Assembly: GCA_028023455.1 (NCBI GenBank)
Contig: JAQFVV010000049.1
Location: 7,741,647 to 7,805,646 of the forward strand
Length of the DNA stretch: 64,000 bases
Direction: 5' to 3'
Origin: Epiperipatus broadwayi
Taxonomy: Eukaryota; Onychophora; Udeonychophora; Euonychophora; Peripatidae
Positions 33,380 to 45,329 of the stretch are shown here, in pieces (the first letter of the stretch is position 1; every line of letters begins with the position of its first letter). The notes below the pieces were generated by a model, which was not told the DNA's origin, ran no database searches, and worked only from the letters and a program-made list of their open reading frames with translations. A program made the translations under genes and the position numbers.

Positions 33380-36300
33380 ATATCACATTCAGATTACAAA
33401 ATAATTCTTAATAGGATATCAGTGATCATTATAATCATAAAATTACCTAATCTTTAGATTATTGAGAAGCATAAATAATGTGGAATTCATCCAGAGGCTA
33501 ACAAAACGTTTTGTAATAGATTTCTAATTACAAAAGGAGTAGTTTGCTATTTTATTTTATTGTCAGAGATTTTAGTAGTAAACTAACATTCATTAATACC
33601 TGACATGATTAACTAATTGATAAATCTGACTTCCCTTTTTGTCGACGTTTTTCCACCATAAATTATATAATTAATTTTTATCTTGTTACAATTTTTTTCT
33701 GTGTTTACAATTTGTAATTTTTATTTTTTTTTTACTTTTGAATTGAAAAAAAAAAAAAGAAATTCAATTTAAAAAAGGAAAGTTAATGCAGGAAGAAGTT
33801 AATTAGAAGCTTAACATTCCCATCACTATTATCTTTTCTTAACAAATTGCAGTTTGTAACTTTAACTAATTAGACAATTATTCATTTACACACAATAAGC
33901 AATATGATGGCAACGATGTTAGGTGTCTTTGAAGTAATAAGGAGAGGCTTCACGATTCTTTTTTTTTTTATAAAATAAAATTAAAAATGTGTAGCATTTA
34001 AAAAAAGCTTAAAATTAGATATGTTAATATCTCTGTGTGTTTGTTAAATTATATACACACGTTATGAAAGACTTGTGTTGTAATAGGAGCACATTTTCAC
34101 GTCATTTCATTCAGGCTTATAATAACCAATCTATTATTGATCAGTAAATAGATATCTAGCAGATTCTAGCTGGGGAGTAGTCTTATGTCTAATAAGTTAT
34201 GCTTTCTTGATAAATATTCATCTGTGAAGAGTTATTGGAGAAACCTTTGCTCAGAAATGGGCTGTTTTGTAAATGTTTTCCATGCATATGCAGATGTTGA
34301 ACAAAATAATATGAATATCATGCACGACTGTCACAGCAAAAATAATTGTTTATATTCCACATCATATAAAATTATTCAACATTTAAACAGTATTCATGAA
34401 TTATTAAGTTATTATTTTTGAAGACTGGTATTTTCTATAAAAGGTATCATTTTTTATTTACTGTTCAATTGGCAACAGAATTCAACATATTAATCTCTCT
34501 TCCTCAATCTAATCCTTGGTTGCCTGGCCTTATGAATAGAACATTATTATGTTAATAAACAAGAGGATTACCAAATGATATTTGCATCATGAAATAATCC
34601 TAGATTTTCTAAAATGTTCAAAATTTCCTGCTGCTCTAATGTAACTTTATAACAAAGTATTGATATGATCAAAAGAATGTTATGAAATTTCTGTCCAAAT
34701 TATAACTGTATTACTATGTTTATCTATTGGAGAAAAGTAGTCTAGCTAATTGACTTCCTTTAAAAGTCACCAGATGCCTTTCTATGCAGTAGCTAGAAAA
34801 TATATATATATTAATATTTATATAATTTATGGCATGCTTTCAGATATCCACCATCTAGTTTTTATGGTCTTGATAATATCATGTTTGTATATTAGAATTT
34901 TTATCATAAACCAGTTGCTTTGATGGCAGTCTAGCCAAAGACATTTTGCACGAAACATTCATAATTGATTATTTTAATAAGTATTAAAATGTTGATGTAT
35001 GTTCTGAAATCTAAAGCTATTTGTCCACTATGGATGTTTTGGTTACAATACATTGTGGGTGAATGTCAGTCCTTTTCAAAAAGTATTGGTTTCAAATATC
35101 AATTAGGTGTAATAGATATTTTTATTAGCTCTAATGAGTGTAAATCCACATTAACTATTTGGCTTCTTTTAAACTAATATAAACTCCCTTTTTTTTTTTT
35201 ACTTATAAAATTATCAATACATTTCTGACTATTTCAAATACATTCAAGAGTTAGTGAAAACAATTAAATTAATAAATAACACCACATTTTAATCAGTACT
35301 ATTTTTCCTTTTTTCTTCAGTGGTTGGTGGTCTAACCATTTTTGGTGATCTTTAGATTTATGAGAACTATGTTTAAAGTGATGCTCTAACCAATTAGGCT
35401 TTTCTGGTTAGAATATTATCTTCAGTATTTACAAATCTAATGATTAATAATTCAATTTGCCTGCTAGAATTATCAATGATCATATTAAGCAACACCAGAA
35501 GAAGAGAAAAGAATAATGCCAATCAAAATATGTTTTATATTATCCTGTGTATTACTACTAAAAATTGAATGTGTTTGAAAATATATAACATCTGATTTTT
35601 TAAAAAAAACACTTAATAATTAAATTAATTAATAGACATAATTCAACATATAATTATAAGTAAAATATTGTTATAACAAACTTTTAGACAAACATTAATA
35701 TAAAAGGTGTTTTCATTATTTCATTCAACCTTATTAAAATTAATGATAATTAATTTTGTTTTATTTAGAATTTCAGTTTTTAAAGTATAATGATGTTTTA
35801 AATATTAAAATTTCTAAATAAAATTGTGAAAATAAATGATAAGCTAATATCAATAAAGATAAAGTGTCATTATACAAAACATACTACTTTATTGCCTTTA
35901 GAAAATTTATTCACCATTACCATTTAAATCTTTATTTACAGAAATGGTAGATGATATAATCTATAATATATAACTGCAATACTGAAGTATAGTGAAGAGT
36001 TAAAGTCATTCAAAAGATATAAACAAAATAAATATATTTACCTTTATTATTCATAGGGCCTTTGCAATAATTAGTAATGACTCTGTAATTTGATAACAAA
36101 AGCTAATATTATTATTTAGTGATGTTTTACACATTAAATTATGTGTATTACCTCATATCATCAGAATGATGACATAAGAAAAAGTATTATTATTGGAGGT
36201 GGTAAAATAAAGCAGGTGTCAACATTAGTTTGATGGTAGCTTTTATTTTAAACTAATTAAAATTTAAAAAATTTATTTTCTTAGGGTCTACTTTTATAAC

Positions 36301-39235
36301 AAGATGATAATTGTGTTATTCTTTACAATACAAAGAACATTTCACAAACTATAATTAATATATTCAATGCAATTTGTTAATTTAATAAAATGTCTTGAAT
36401 ATATATAGTGAAAATATATTGAAAGCATACTAGGCAGTAATAAAGCTAAATATAAAAAAACTATCTTTTCTTTGTGGATTTGCATTTTACCAGATATTAC
36501 ATGGTAATGCTCAGATTTGTACATTCATATAACAAATCCAGAATCTGGGTAGAATACACCAAAGCTGACCAAATTGAGATAGTGAGATCCACAATTTGAC
36601 CAACATTTGACCCTTCCATCCATACTTCATGATTTAATACCTTATGAATGACATTTCTGAAGTTACACATGAGTTCCAATTTCTTCTACAAGCCAGTATA
36701 GCACAGGGAGAAAAAAGAGACTCCAAGGACTGGCATAAGCTTGACTAAAGGGTAAAATAAACTAATAATATGCTTAAATCAATAATTAAGTTTAACAATA
36801 CATATAAAATGATGTACATACATCAACATGAAATTGGATCTGGACCAGACTATAAGCAAGAAAGAGAAGAAATGAATTATACTTCAAGAAATAATTCAAT
36901 CAATAAAATAAAATAAGTGGCAGATAAAACAAATAACAAATACTTATTTTATAATACATGGAATATCACTCTCACAAGCGTTACACAATGAATATGATCG
37001 GAAGTTTTTATCTTTATATAGTTAATAAGATTGTGTGCAGTGATTTGATTTATGCCTAACTTTAATATGCTAAATCTTATTTGCATTATGGCCTGTTATA
37101 CCATGGGAATAAGCCACCCAGAGATATAATCAAAACATACAATGCTACTATGGCATCTGTCTACATATAGATTTAGGAGACGAGCATATAAATAAGTTCA
37201 AAGATCCTGCAGGTTTAATATAATAACTGAGATTAAAGTTTAGCCTAATGCTAAATCTCCATTTAACATGAGGAAAAGAACTGGTTTACTTTAGGTCTAC
37301 ACGCATATGCTATGGCACTTATGAAGATACTAGTAAACATCACTACAGTACAAGTGGATACTTATTCATGGGCTTCAACATTGAGTTCAATGCCCTTGGC
37401 TGAATGACTTGCCACGAATACAAACATTAGTAGTTGAGGAAGTTGGACGGGTCCATGATAAACAGTCTGGATCCTCATGTTCCAGTTTTAAAATGTGACC
37501 TTACCCAAAGTAAAATGTATCAGCATGACCTCCACCAGTGCCTCATAAGGAAAAAAATGTAGCAAGTAGTTAATGTACAGTACATACTTCTTAAGAAGAC
37601 ACCCATAATGTATATAGTAAATACAAATGTGTATAATTAACTTATGGTCCCTTAAAAACAGATAGTGTCTATTTGAACAGCTGCAGAACTCAGTTCTTAA
37701 AACTAACACATCAATCATGCTGCATTAAGGCACAAAATTAATTAGTAACCTAGTTTAAGATACCTGATCTGTATATCTAATTGATAATATGGGATTATAT
37801 TTAATGGGAAATTAACCATAATACATTATAAATATACTTTAATATTATCTTTATGGCTAGTCCCTGATGTTAAGCATAATAAACATATATATATAAATTA
37901 GAATTCATAACTCTAGTTGAGAAAACCACAATATTATATTGCAGATAACTAAATATAACTATAATAATGAACACCAAGCAGCCCATTATGATGATAAACA
38001 ATAGCATTTTGAAATAGTGAGTTGAAGAGCAAATAAGCTTTACCAATATTTATTAAAGTAAAGATATGAATTATATCATCACCAAGAATTGACTAAAATT
38101 ATATGTACTCGCAGTTTCGAGATATTTGGCATACTATAATATATGTAAAATTTAAGGTTGAGTGAAGTAAAATAGATAGATAAGCATAAATAACCACAGC
38201 AATTTATGGGTTAAATCAAATTGCTACAGTGGTGTTATATTTTAGAAAGATTAATTTAAAATACAAGTGTAATGTCAGACTATATTGGTAACAGGTTTAA
38301 TTTTTATTTTAAGTTGAGAATTTAGAAATCAGACCTTGAACATTCATTTTTAATGGCAGCTAGCTTTAATAGACAGAAGTTAAAAGATTGAAAGTTTTTA
38401 AATAGAGTTCTGTGGTAGTTGAAAAGGTTACCAGTTTTCTTGATTGCAGCTTCAGGCACACTGGACAGCAATGTAGGCACTATACTCCCTGGACAGTTTG
38501 GTTTCCATCATGATCTTCTTACAGCAAGCTGTTGGCTGAAATGTTTCCCATCATGGTGGTGATGGTAGGCTGTGACCACTTTTCCACAGGAAAAATGGCA
38601 AATCTATGCCCTCTACTCCATCATGTTAAATTTAAAACTAACATGGATCTTGTTGGCCACTTCTATTTTAAAAATCAATATATACTTCTTGATTCTAAAT
38701 CCTAGACTATTTATGCTTTTGTTCCTAGCCCCTGTTTGTTAACAAAATCATGTGCCACTGATAAATCCATTAGCACTTCTACAATGTTTAATCTATTTAA
38801 TTTATTAAGTTAAACCTAGCTTTTGTTCCAATTTTAAATATTATACCCTTAGTTTATTTTGACCATCTAATGTCCCACAGGATTGGGCAATAATGCCAGT
38901 TGAATAAACATTGCTTATAACTTAACTATTTTAGCAAAAAAATATTATTGTAAAACTAAGATTTTCAATCTAGATTTCACACTATACCAGTGCAGGTGTG
39001 ATAGTGTAATTAAAGTTTTTTATAATAAATTCAAATCAACCCAAGAATAGTAATCAGCGTAAACTAATTTTCTACTACATACGTATAATGGTGGTATCTT
39101 GGATATAATTAATATATATATGACCTAAGTAAAATTATTATAAAATTGACTATGTGGCCTTCAAATAACCAAAGGGATACCTGTAATATATATATATATC
39201 AATTCTATTACAGATCTAACGTTTGCATATATGTG
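33380..39235. other. Long AT-rich spacer
   Basis: Nearly 6 kb with no convincing gene. A piece at about 34107-34153 (TTCAGGCTTATAATAACC, ATTATTGATCAGTAAAT) repeats the body of the SINE-like element at 19245-19430. Several 60-80 codon open frames (for example 34185-34421 and 34965-35177) have no recognisable motif. A less AT-rich patch at 38410-38640 is not recognised. Confidence 0.5.
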
Positions 39236-39240
39236 TGCGG

Positions 39241-39320
39241 TCATACATATATAACTGTTTGAAGTTGTTTATTTAGATATTCTAGGGGGTTTAAATCTGG
39301 CACATAGGTGTGAGTGACAA
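39241..39320 (-). pseudogene. Possible Tc1/mariner transposase relic
   Basis: The minus strand reads TYVPDLNPLEYLNKQLQ within a 65-codon open frame. SPDLNPIENxW is the signature around the third catalytic position of Tc1-type transposases. Only this phrase matches, with no flanking catalytic residues or terminal repeats. Confidence 0.28.
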
Positions 39321-40369
39321 ATAGGTAAAACAGGCAATCAATCAAAAATGGCTGTTTCAACTTTGGATTAGAAAAACAGAAAATTAATAATAATTTAATT
39401 AATTTATAAAAAAAAAATCCAGATGCCTTTTCAGCCAAAGAGAACAGAAAGATTTTTTATTACTTTTGGTATGGAAGTTTATCAGCTTGTTTTCTACAAT
39501 TATAATATTCTGATTTTTTGGCCATTCAAAGTATTGTCTATTCAACATCCTTAATATTTGGAATTTGAAAATTCAGTGACTTATTAAAATTGGTGCTCAA
39601 AAAAAAAACAGACCCTTCCATCAGTTCCCTGTAAAACAAAATATTAAGCAGTGACATTTAGATTGGGTGGTTATCAGAATTGTAAATGTGAATTAATTTA
39701 AATATTCTTAATAGCTTTCTAATTAGAAAAGTAGATTTGGATGTTGAAATCATTCAGAATCCAATATGACAAGTTAAAAAAAAAATCATAACTTCTACAA
39801 CTAAATTAATTTCATTATAGAATTATTATTCTGCTAATTATTTGGAAATTATTTTACCATTTGGGTTCTATTTAATTTAATACTAAAACAATAAATTTTT
39901 AATGATATCAATCTTAATGTATATTACATTACATTTATTTAAACATTATAATAAATTAACTATAAGCAATCAAAGGAAAAATTACTTTTAAATATTTGTA
40001 TCTTTTTTATATATTATTTTTATATTTATTGTTTTTTATAAGTTTTTTAACGTTTTTTTTCCTCCCATTAAAAATAGCATAATTAAGCATTTACATATTC
40101 TTGTATGTTTGTTAAATAAAGCTTATCTATTGCTTCTGGAATATATATATGATAGCTAATGGAAGCAATTTTTGAATTACATAATAACAAGCCACATCAG
40201 CAAGTATTTGGAATTTCCTATATTCTGCTCATTAAACACAAGCATATTATACATACTTTAAATAGATGTAATTAGAGGGGATTTGAACTCAGACTTTCAA
40301 GCTTCCTTTATCATCCACTCCATCTTATACAACCAATACACAAGACAACATACATGTGAAAAAATAAAT

Positions 40370-40433
40370 AGTCTCCAATATATGTATTTTGTGCTGAACT
40401 AGCACTCATCAGTTGGGCCAGATTACTATCTCC
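40370..40433 (-). ncRNA. Hammerhead motif, left arm of family A
   Basis: Minus strand: CCAA, CTGATGA (40412-40406), perfect stem II GTGCT/AGCAC with loop AGTTC, then AAAA in place of GAAA, stem III ATA-CA-TAT, A, TTGG. Everything is in place except one core change (G12 to A). It shows the ancestral stem II that other copies have lost. Confidence 0.6.
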
Positions 40434-40715
40434 CATATATATATAATCAGTGCTCAGTTTATATTAAGATATCAAATCTTCAAACTTTAATTGTCAAGCT
40501 TCAATCTTTTTCACTCTTCAACTCTTCAGCCATCTATATCAGTGAAAATCTGGTGATGGCATGTTCAAAGTCCTTGTTTGCCAATTTTGTTGTCATACCC
40601 ATGTTGTCAACATTTTGCTAAAAAGTTGGAGAATGGAAACGATTGAAGCCTATCATTAAAGTTTGAAGATTTGCTATTTTAATATAAACCGAGCACTGAT
40701 TATAGATGTTTGGAA

Positions 40716-40783
40716 GATAATGATCTGGACCAACTAATGTGTCCTGGTTCAGCATGAAATATTTTTATTGAAGATCATTTATC
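40716..40783 (+). ncRNA. Hammerhead motif, right arm of family A
   Basis: The long outer stem I is best seen here: GATAATGATCT (40716-40726) against AGATCATTTATC (40772-40783), with CCAA against TTGA inside. The core is damaged (CTAATGT for CTGATGA), although GAAA (40756-40759) is intact. Probably inactive. Confidence 0.5.
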
Positions 40784-41179
40784 CTTTTTTACATGTATGC
40801 TCATGTGTATCAGTTGTATAAAATGAAATGGATGACTAAAGGGATCTTGCAAGTTAATTTTTGTAAAATACAATCTGTATTGTTATTAAATATGTATATC
40901 TAAAAAAATAATTACTCTCCTTAAAAGTCCTTAAAATATATTAAAATAAATTTTTGTATTATATTTTATTGGTTTTTAATTTTTTTAGTTTCAATTTTTA
41001 TGTTAAATAATATTTAAAAATGTTTTAATTATTTATGGCTTTATGTTATTATGTTACAGATATTTTATTTAATTTACATTTGATTTTTCTTTATATATAA
41101 ATTTTTTTTAAAAAATTTATGAGATATGTTTTATTAACAAGTATTAGCAAACAAACATGTATAAATGCATTGTATTGTA

Positions 41180-41480
41180 AATGGTACTGGGGTGAGAGAA
41201 CAATCAGGTGCTACTAACATCACTGAAAGAATTAAGAGATTGAAGTGGAGCTGGGCTGGATATATAGCTAAAAGAGATGATAATATATGGGCAGTTAAAA
41301 TCTTAAACTGGATTCCAAGAGAAAGTAAAAAGACCTAAAAAGACAACATGTGGGATGGATGGATAAAATAAGGAACTTTGCTTGGATGATATGGAGAAGA
41401 TAGGTTAGAGATTGGAGATGATGGATTGAACTGTGGAGAGATCTTCATCTTTTAACGGATTGATAATGATTGAAAATGAT
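41180..41480 (+). pseudogene. RTE-type LINE ORF2 C-terminus relic
   Basis: One frame (about 41219-41335) reads ERIKRLKWSWAGYIAKRDDN followed by NWIPRESKK and a stop. RLKWxWxGHIARRxDxRW...WxPR is a hallmark of the end of RTE-clade LINE ORF2. After the stop the sequence has further RTE-like remnants (about 41345-41470) and ends in (TGATGA)-like repeats near 41470-41495, as RTE tails often do. Decayed; the rest of the element is absent. Confidence 0.65.
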
Positions 41481-41489
41481 GGTGATGAT

Positions 41490-42980
41490 GACGATTTTAA
41501 AGTAAACAGCCAAATTATAGATGCTGTTTGGTGTTTTGTCTGACTGTTGACACAAGAGTCTCTGATTAGTTCCATAGATTATACACAAATATTATTCATA
41601 GTAATAATTTACATTTTATATGATAATAATGTACTAATAACATGAAGATTTAAACTTTGATAGTATTGTTGAACTTGACATATATCTGATAGTTACAATA
41701 ACAAATAATATTTCTTTCCCCACCTCTCTAACCTCACACCCACTTTATTGCAATACAACATGGTGTTCAGTAATCATCATTCTTAGCAAAGCATACAAAC
41801 TTCTTTTTTTTTTTTTTGCAGGTAATAAATACTTAACAATCAATCTCTGTGTTCTATAAAGAGTTAACCATGCTTTTAAATAATTTCATATTTTAAAGCT
41901 TTAAAAAGGCAATTAAACTACTTCCATTGTTAAATTATGAATGTCTAAATTAGTTGCAAACTAACTTATAATCTATTCTTTTGTTATATAATTTTATTCG
42001 TTAAAATTAATCTAATTCTTTTATTTTATTTTTTGTTTCATTTCTAAAACCATAAAAACATTTGCTTAATATTCTGCTCCAAAGATGTTTTTAAAAAGTA
42101 GTAAAAATTTAACTTGAGATAAAACTGAATGATAACTGTTTGTGAACGATATAGAGTTTTTATGAATGATATTCTTTGTCTGAGAAAGGTTAAACACAAA
42201 AGAAAAGACGGTATTTTGTTCAGTGCAGTAATGTGTGAAAACTTAAAAGAAACATTTTCTTGTTTAATTTATTTTATCAACATTTATTATTTATGCAAAT
42301 TTCCTTGGAAGTTTTTTAAACCCGAGACAAATCAAAGCTAAATCATTATTAAAGTTCATTGGTTATAATTTTGAAAACGAGACACAAAAAAAAAACAATG
42401 TTTACTTATCATCAAATTTCACTTTGAAGTTAAATTTAAATATTGAAAAATTATAATAAAAAAATAATCGTCTTTTATACTTATAAAAATATTTTAAATT
42501 GCATATTTCACACTTCTTTTCCAAGTATTTATGATATATTCTCTTTTTTTGTACTATTTTTCTGTATTTATATTAAATCTAATATAAATAGAAATATTAT
42601 TTTATTCGCTCAAGATCCAATTCGGCTAACTGTTTTGTCTGTTTAACAGTCTTCCTCAGAATTGTAAATATGCTTTCTGTATTTATAGCATGACAAAAGA
42701 CTATCATATAGGCAAGCATGTATCTAGATGAAGAATTTAACCAAGATATTGCAATGTATTGTGTATGTAAAAAATTATTTAAATATTATTGCTATTTATA
42801 TTAGAATATTTCATACTAATCTCAATGTTAAATTAAGGAAGTGAATATCTTTTTTTTTCATGTAAATACAATTATTTTTAAAAAAATTCACTAACTGTGA
42901 AATGTGTCCTCCACAATTCATACACATAAAAATAAAAACAATCAAATAATTTATTGACCATGAGTTCATAAAAAATTTGA
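41490..42980. other. AT-rich spacer
   Basis: Open frames of 67-77 codons (42129-42341, 42443-42646, 42811-43044) carry no recognisable motif. Nothing else seen. Confidence 0.5.
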
Positions 42981-42984
42981 ACAT

Positions 42985-43056
42985 GAAATTACATCCGGAA
43001 CCTTGATCCATAAATCTTAAGATCCAAAATCTGCATTCTACCACTGAACTGAACCA
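42985..43056 (-). repeat. tRNA-like sequence (pseudogene or SINE head)
   Basis: The minus strand starts GGTTCA and has an A-box-like GTTCAGTGGTAGAATGCAG (43049-43031) and a B-box-like AAGGTTCCGGATG (43004-42992), at tRNA spacing. The stems are degenerate and it is not a functional tRNA gene. No TSD or body recognised. Confidence 0.4.
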
Positions 43057-43059
43057 TTC

Positions 43060-44615
43060 ATGGCATTCATAAACATGAGTAATACAATATCCTAGTCTCT
43101 TATCTCATAATATTATTAAAAAACAACAGTGGATAACATGTAAAAGTTAAGTAGTCTCATTTAAAGCATTGTTTCCTTTCAATAGCATCTCCTCAAAGAA
43201 AAACTGTGATAGAGAAGACATTATTTACTAATCTAGTTAATTAATCTTGAGAGATAAAAAGTTTGTCTTTTTCTGTTTTACCAACTAATTAAAATACTGA
43301 CCATTCAATAAGGGAATGGTTATATTGCACAATTGTAAAGTTGGAATAAGTACCAAAATAAAACGTAATAATTTAAAAAATACTTTTTATTAAATTAGCG
43401 GAAAAAATATATCTAAATAAAATTTTAAAAAAGGTTTGATGATATTTTTAATATGAAAAATAATACTTTTTCCCTACTATATCAAAATTGTATTGTTCAG
43501 TAGATTCTGTTAAATAATTATTAATAAACTTTTCAATAATATTACAAGTCACACTTTTTAAGACTTGTCTTGTGGTCAAAACTGATTGAACTGTCCCTGA
43601 ATGTTACATAAAAAATTCTAAGCTTATCTGAAATTTTTCAATTGTAAAAAAAAACTATTTAACTTTTACACTGATTCAAATTTGAGGATGTAATCCACAA
43701 TATGTGAATACAATAACTACTATACCATGAAGAACTTACTTTCAATTCATATACATGTATAAAACATTATTATTAAATATGTAATTGTTCATTTTAAACA
43801 ATTTATATATTCCAAATATAAATTTGAGGAAATTAATTCTAAGGTGTAGAATTCTGAAAAAGTCCTTCGATACTGCAACCTACATATGATATTTCAATGA
43901 CCAAAATCCATTTAGTTAAAAAGTTTCAATGGTAGCTTAATTTTTAGTATCATATTTGAAAGCATTTTTTCAGTAATTTTTTCATGATGCATATGAGATG
44001 ATGGTATATTTTTAAAATGTTTTTATTTGGAAAAAAAAGAGTACATTAAAAAATTTAACAATCAGTTAAAACAGAAATAAAACAAATACTACTTTCAAAT
44101 GATTATAACAGTTGCTTTTTTTTAAATGAATAAAATATTTTTTTCTCTTAATTGTACAATTTCTTTTTTAAAAATTCTTTTTTCATAAACAAAACAATAT
44201 TGGAATCAATTTTTAGTGCACCATGAATTTTCTTAAAATATATGATTTTAACAATGTTTTATTTTTTGTTCTAAATAGAATTAATTATTAAAAATATCTG
44301 AATACTAAAAAATTAAAAAGAATATATATAATATTTTATAATGAACAATTTTATTTGCTATGCACTAAAGAGCTAAAAAATAATTTTCTTCAACTATAAT
44401 TAAGGTTTTATATTTAACTTAAAATAAAAATAGGGTATCCCAAAATTAATTAATTCAATCACTAATTTTTATAACAAGTGATTGGATTAATTAATTTCTG
44501 GATATATGCACACTTATTTTAAATACATAAAGCCCAATTGTGGTTGAAGCATATAATTATTGTTTTGCTTTTTAGCATACAATAAATAAAACAATTTATT
44601 ATAAAATATTATATA
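43060..44615. other. AT-rich spacer
   Basis: No gene or element recognised. Confidence 0.6.
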
Positions 44616-44713
44616 TATAATATTTAAGTACATGTATATTATCTATACTAAACTTAATATAAATAAAAGGACTTGAACTCAAATTTTCATATTCCCCATA
44701 GCTATCCACTCTA

Positions 44714-44757
44714 TGTTGTGCTAAAACAGCACTGATCAGCTGAAGCAGATCACCTTC
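44714..44757 (-). ncRNA. Partial hammerhead relic, family A
   Basis: The minus strand reads GGTGATCTGCTTCAG, CTGATCA, GTGCTGTTTTAGCAC. The stem II pairing GTGCT/AGCAC is kept, but G8 is changed to C and the GAAA box is lost. Inactive. Confidence 0.5.
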
Positions 44758-45180
44758 CTCCACACATATATACAATCAGTTCTCAATTTATATTTAGATA
44801 GCAAATCTTTAAACATTAATGAACAAGCTTCAATATTCTCCATCCTCCAACTCTTCAGTCATCCATATCATTGAAAATCCAAGGATTAAACACTCAAAGC
44901 CCTTGTGATACCAATATTATTGTCATACCCATATTGTTTTTCAGTCACTTTGACTCTTCACATATAGGACATTAATATGTCCATTTAAATATACAAATGA
45001 GAGATGGGCAGAATACAGGTTGAACATGTAATATTTAAAGACATGCATATTATCTATACTAAACTTAATGTAATAAGAAAGACTTGAACTCAGACTTTCC
45101 AGCTCCACATAGCTATCCATCCCATCTTATACAACTGATACATATAAACTAAGCACTGATATTATATATGTGTGGAAGAT

Positions 45181-45241
45181 GGTGATCTAGACCAACTGGT
45201 GAGTGCTGACTCAGCATGAAATACATACATTGGAAATCATT
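45181..45241 (+). ncRNA. Hammerhead motif, family A (45.2 kb)
   Basis: GATCTAGACCAA, CTGGTGA (one core change, 45196-45202), stem II TGCTG-ACT-CAGCA (perfect 5 bp), GAAA (45218-45221), stem III region TACATAC, A, TTGG (45230-45233), then AAATCATT pairing with the outer stem I. It preserves the best stem II of the plus-strand copies. Confidence 0.55.
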
Positions 45242-45329
45242 TTTCTTTTTCATGGGTATTAGTTGTATAGGATGGAATGGATAGCTATGGAGAGCTTGAA
45301 AGTCTGAGTTCAAGTCCTTCTAAATATAT

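Larger units (their letters stand above)
40276..40852. mobile_element. Family A fold-back, most complete copy
   Basis: Two inverted arms of roughly 270 bp (40276-40562 and 40618-40852) surround a short centre (TTGTTGTCATACCCATGTTG). Left end: GGGGATTTGAACTCAGACTT. The right end is slightly truncated. Each arm bears one hammerhead motif in opposite orientation, so transcripts from either strand would contain one ribozyme in sense near their 3' half. No ORF. Confidence 0.75.
44619..45318. mobile_element. Family A copies in partial tandem
   Basis: A 65-bp block (TAATATTTAAGTACATGTAT ... TATACTAAACTTAAT ... GACTTGAACTC) at 44619-44683 recurs at 45029-45093, 410 bp later. The first unit holds a left arm and centre (TGTCATACCCATATTG). 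The second holds a left end and then a right arm with a hammerhead motif, ending GAGTTCAAGTCCTTC before (TA)n. The tandem-plus-inverted organisation recalls the mixed terminal repeats of Penelope-like elements. Confidence 0.65.
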
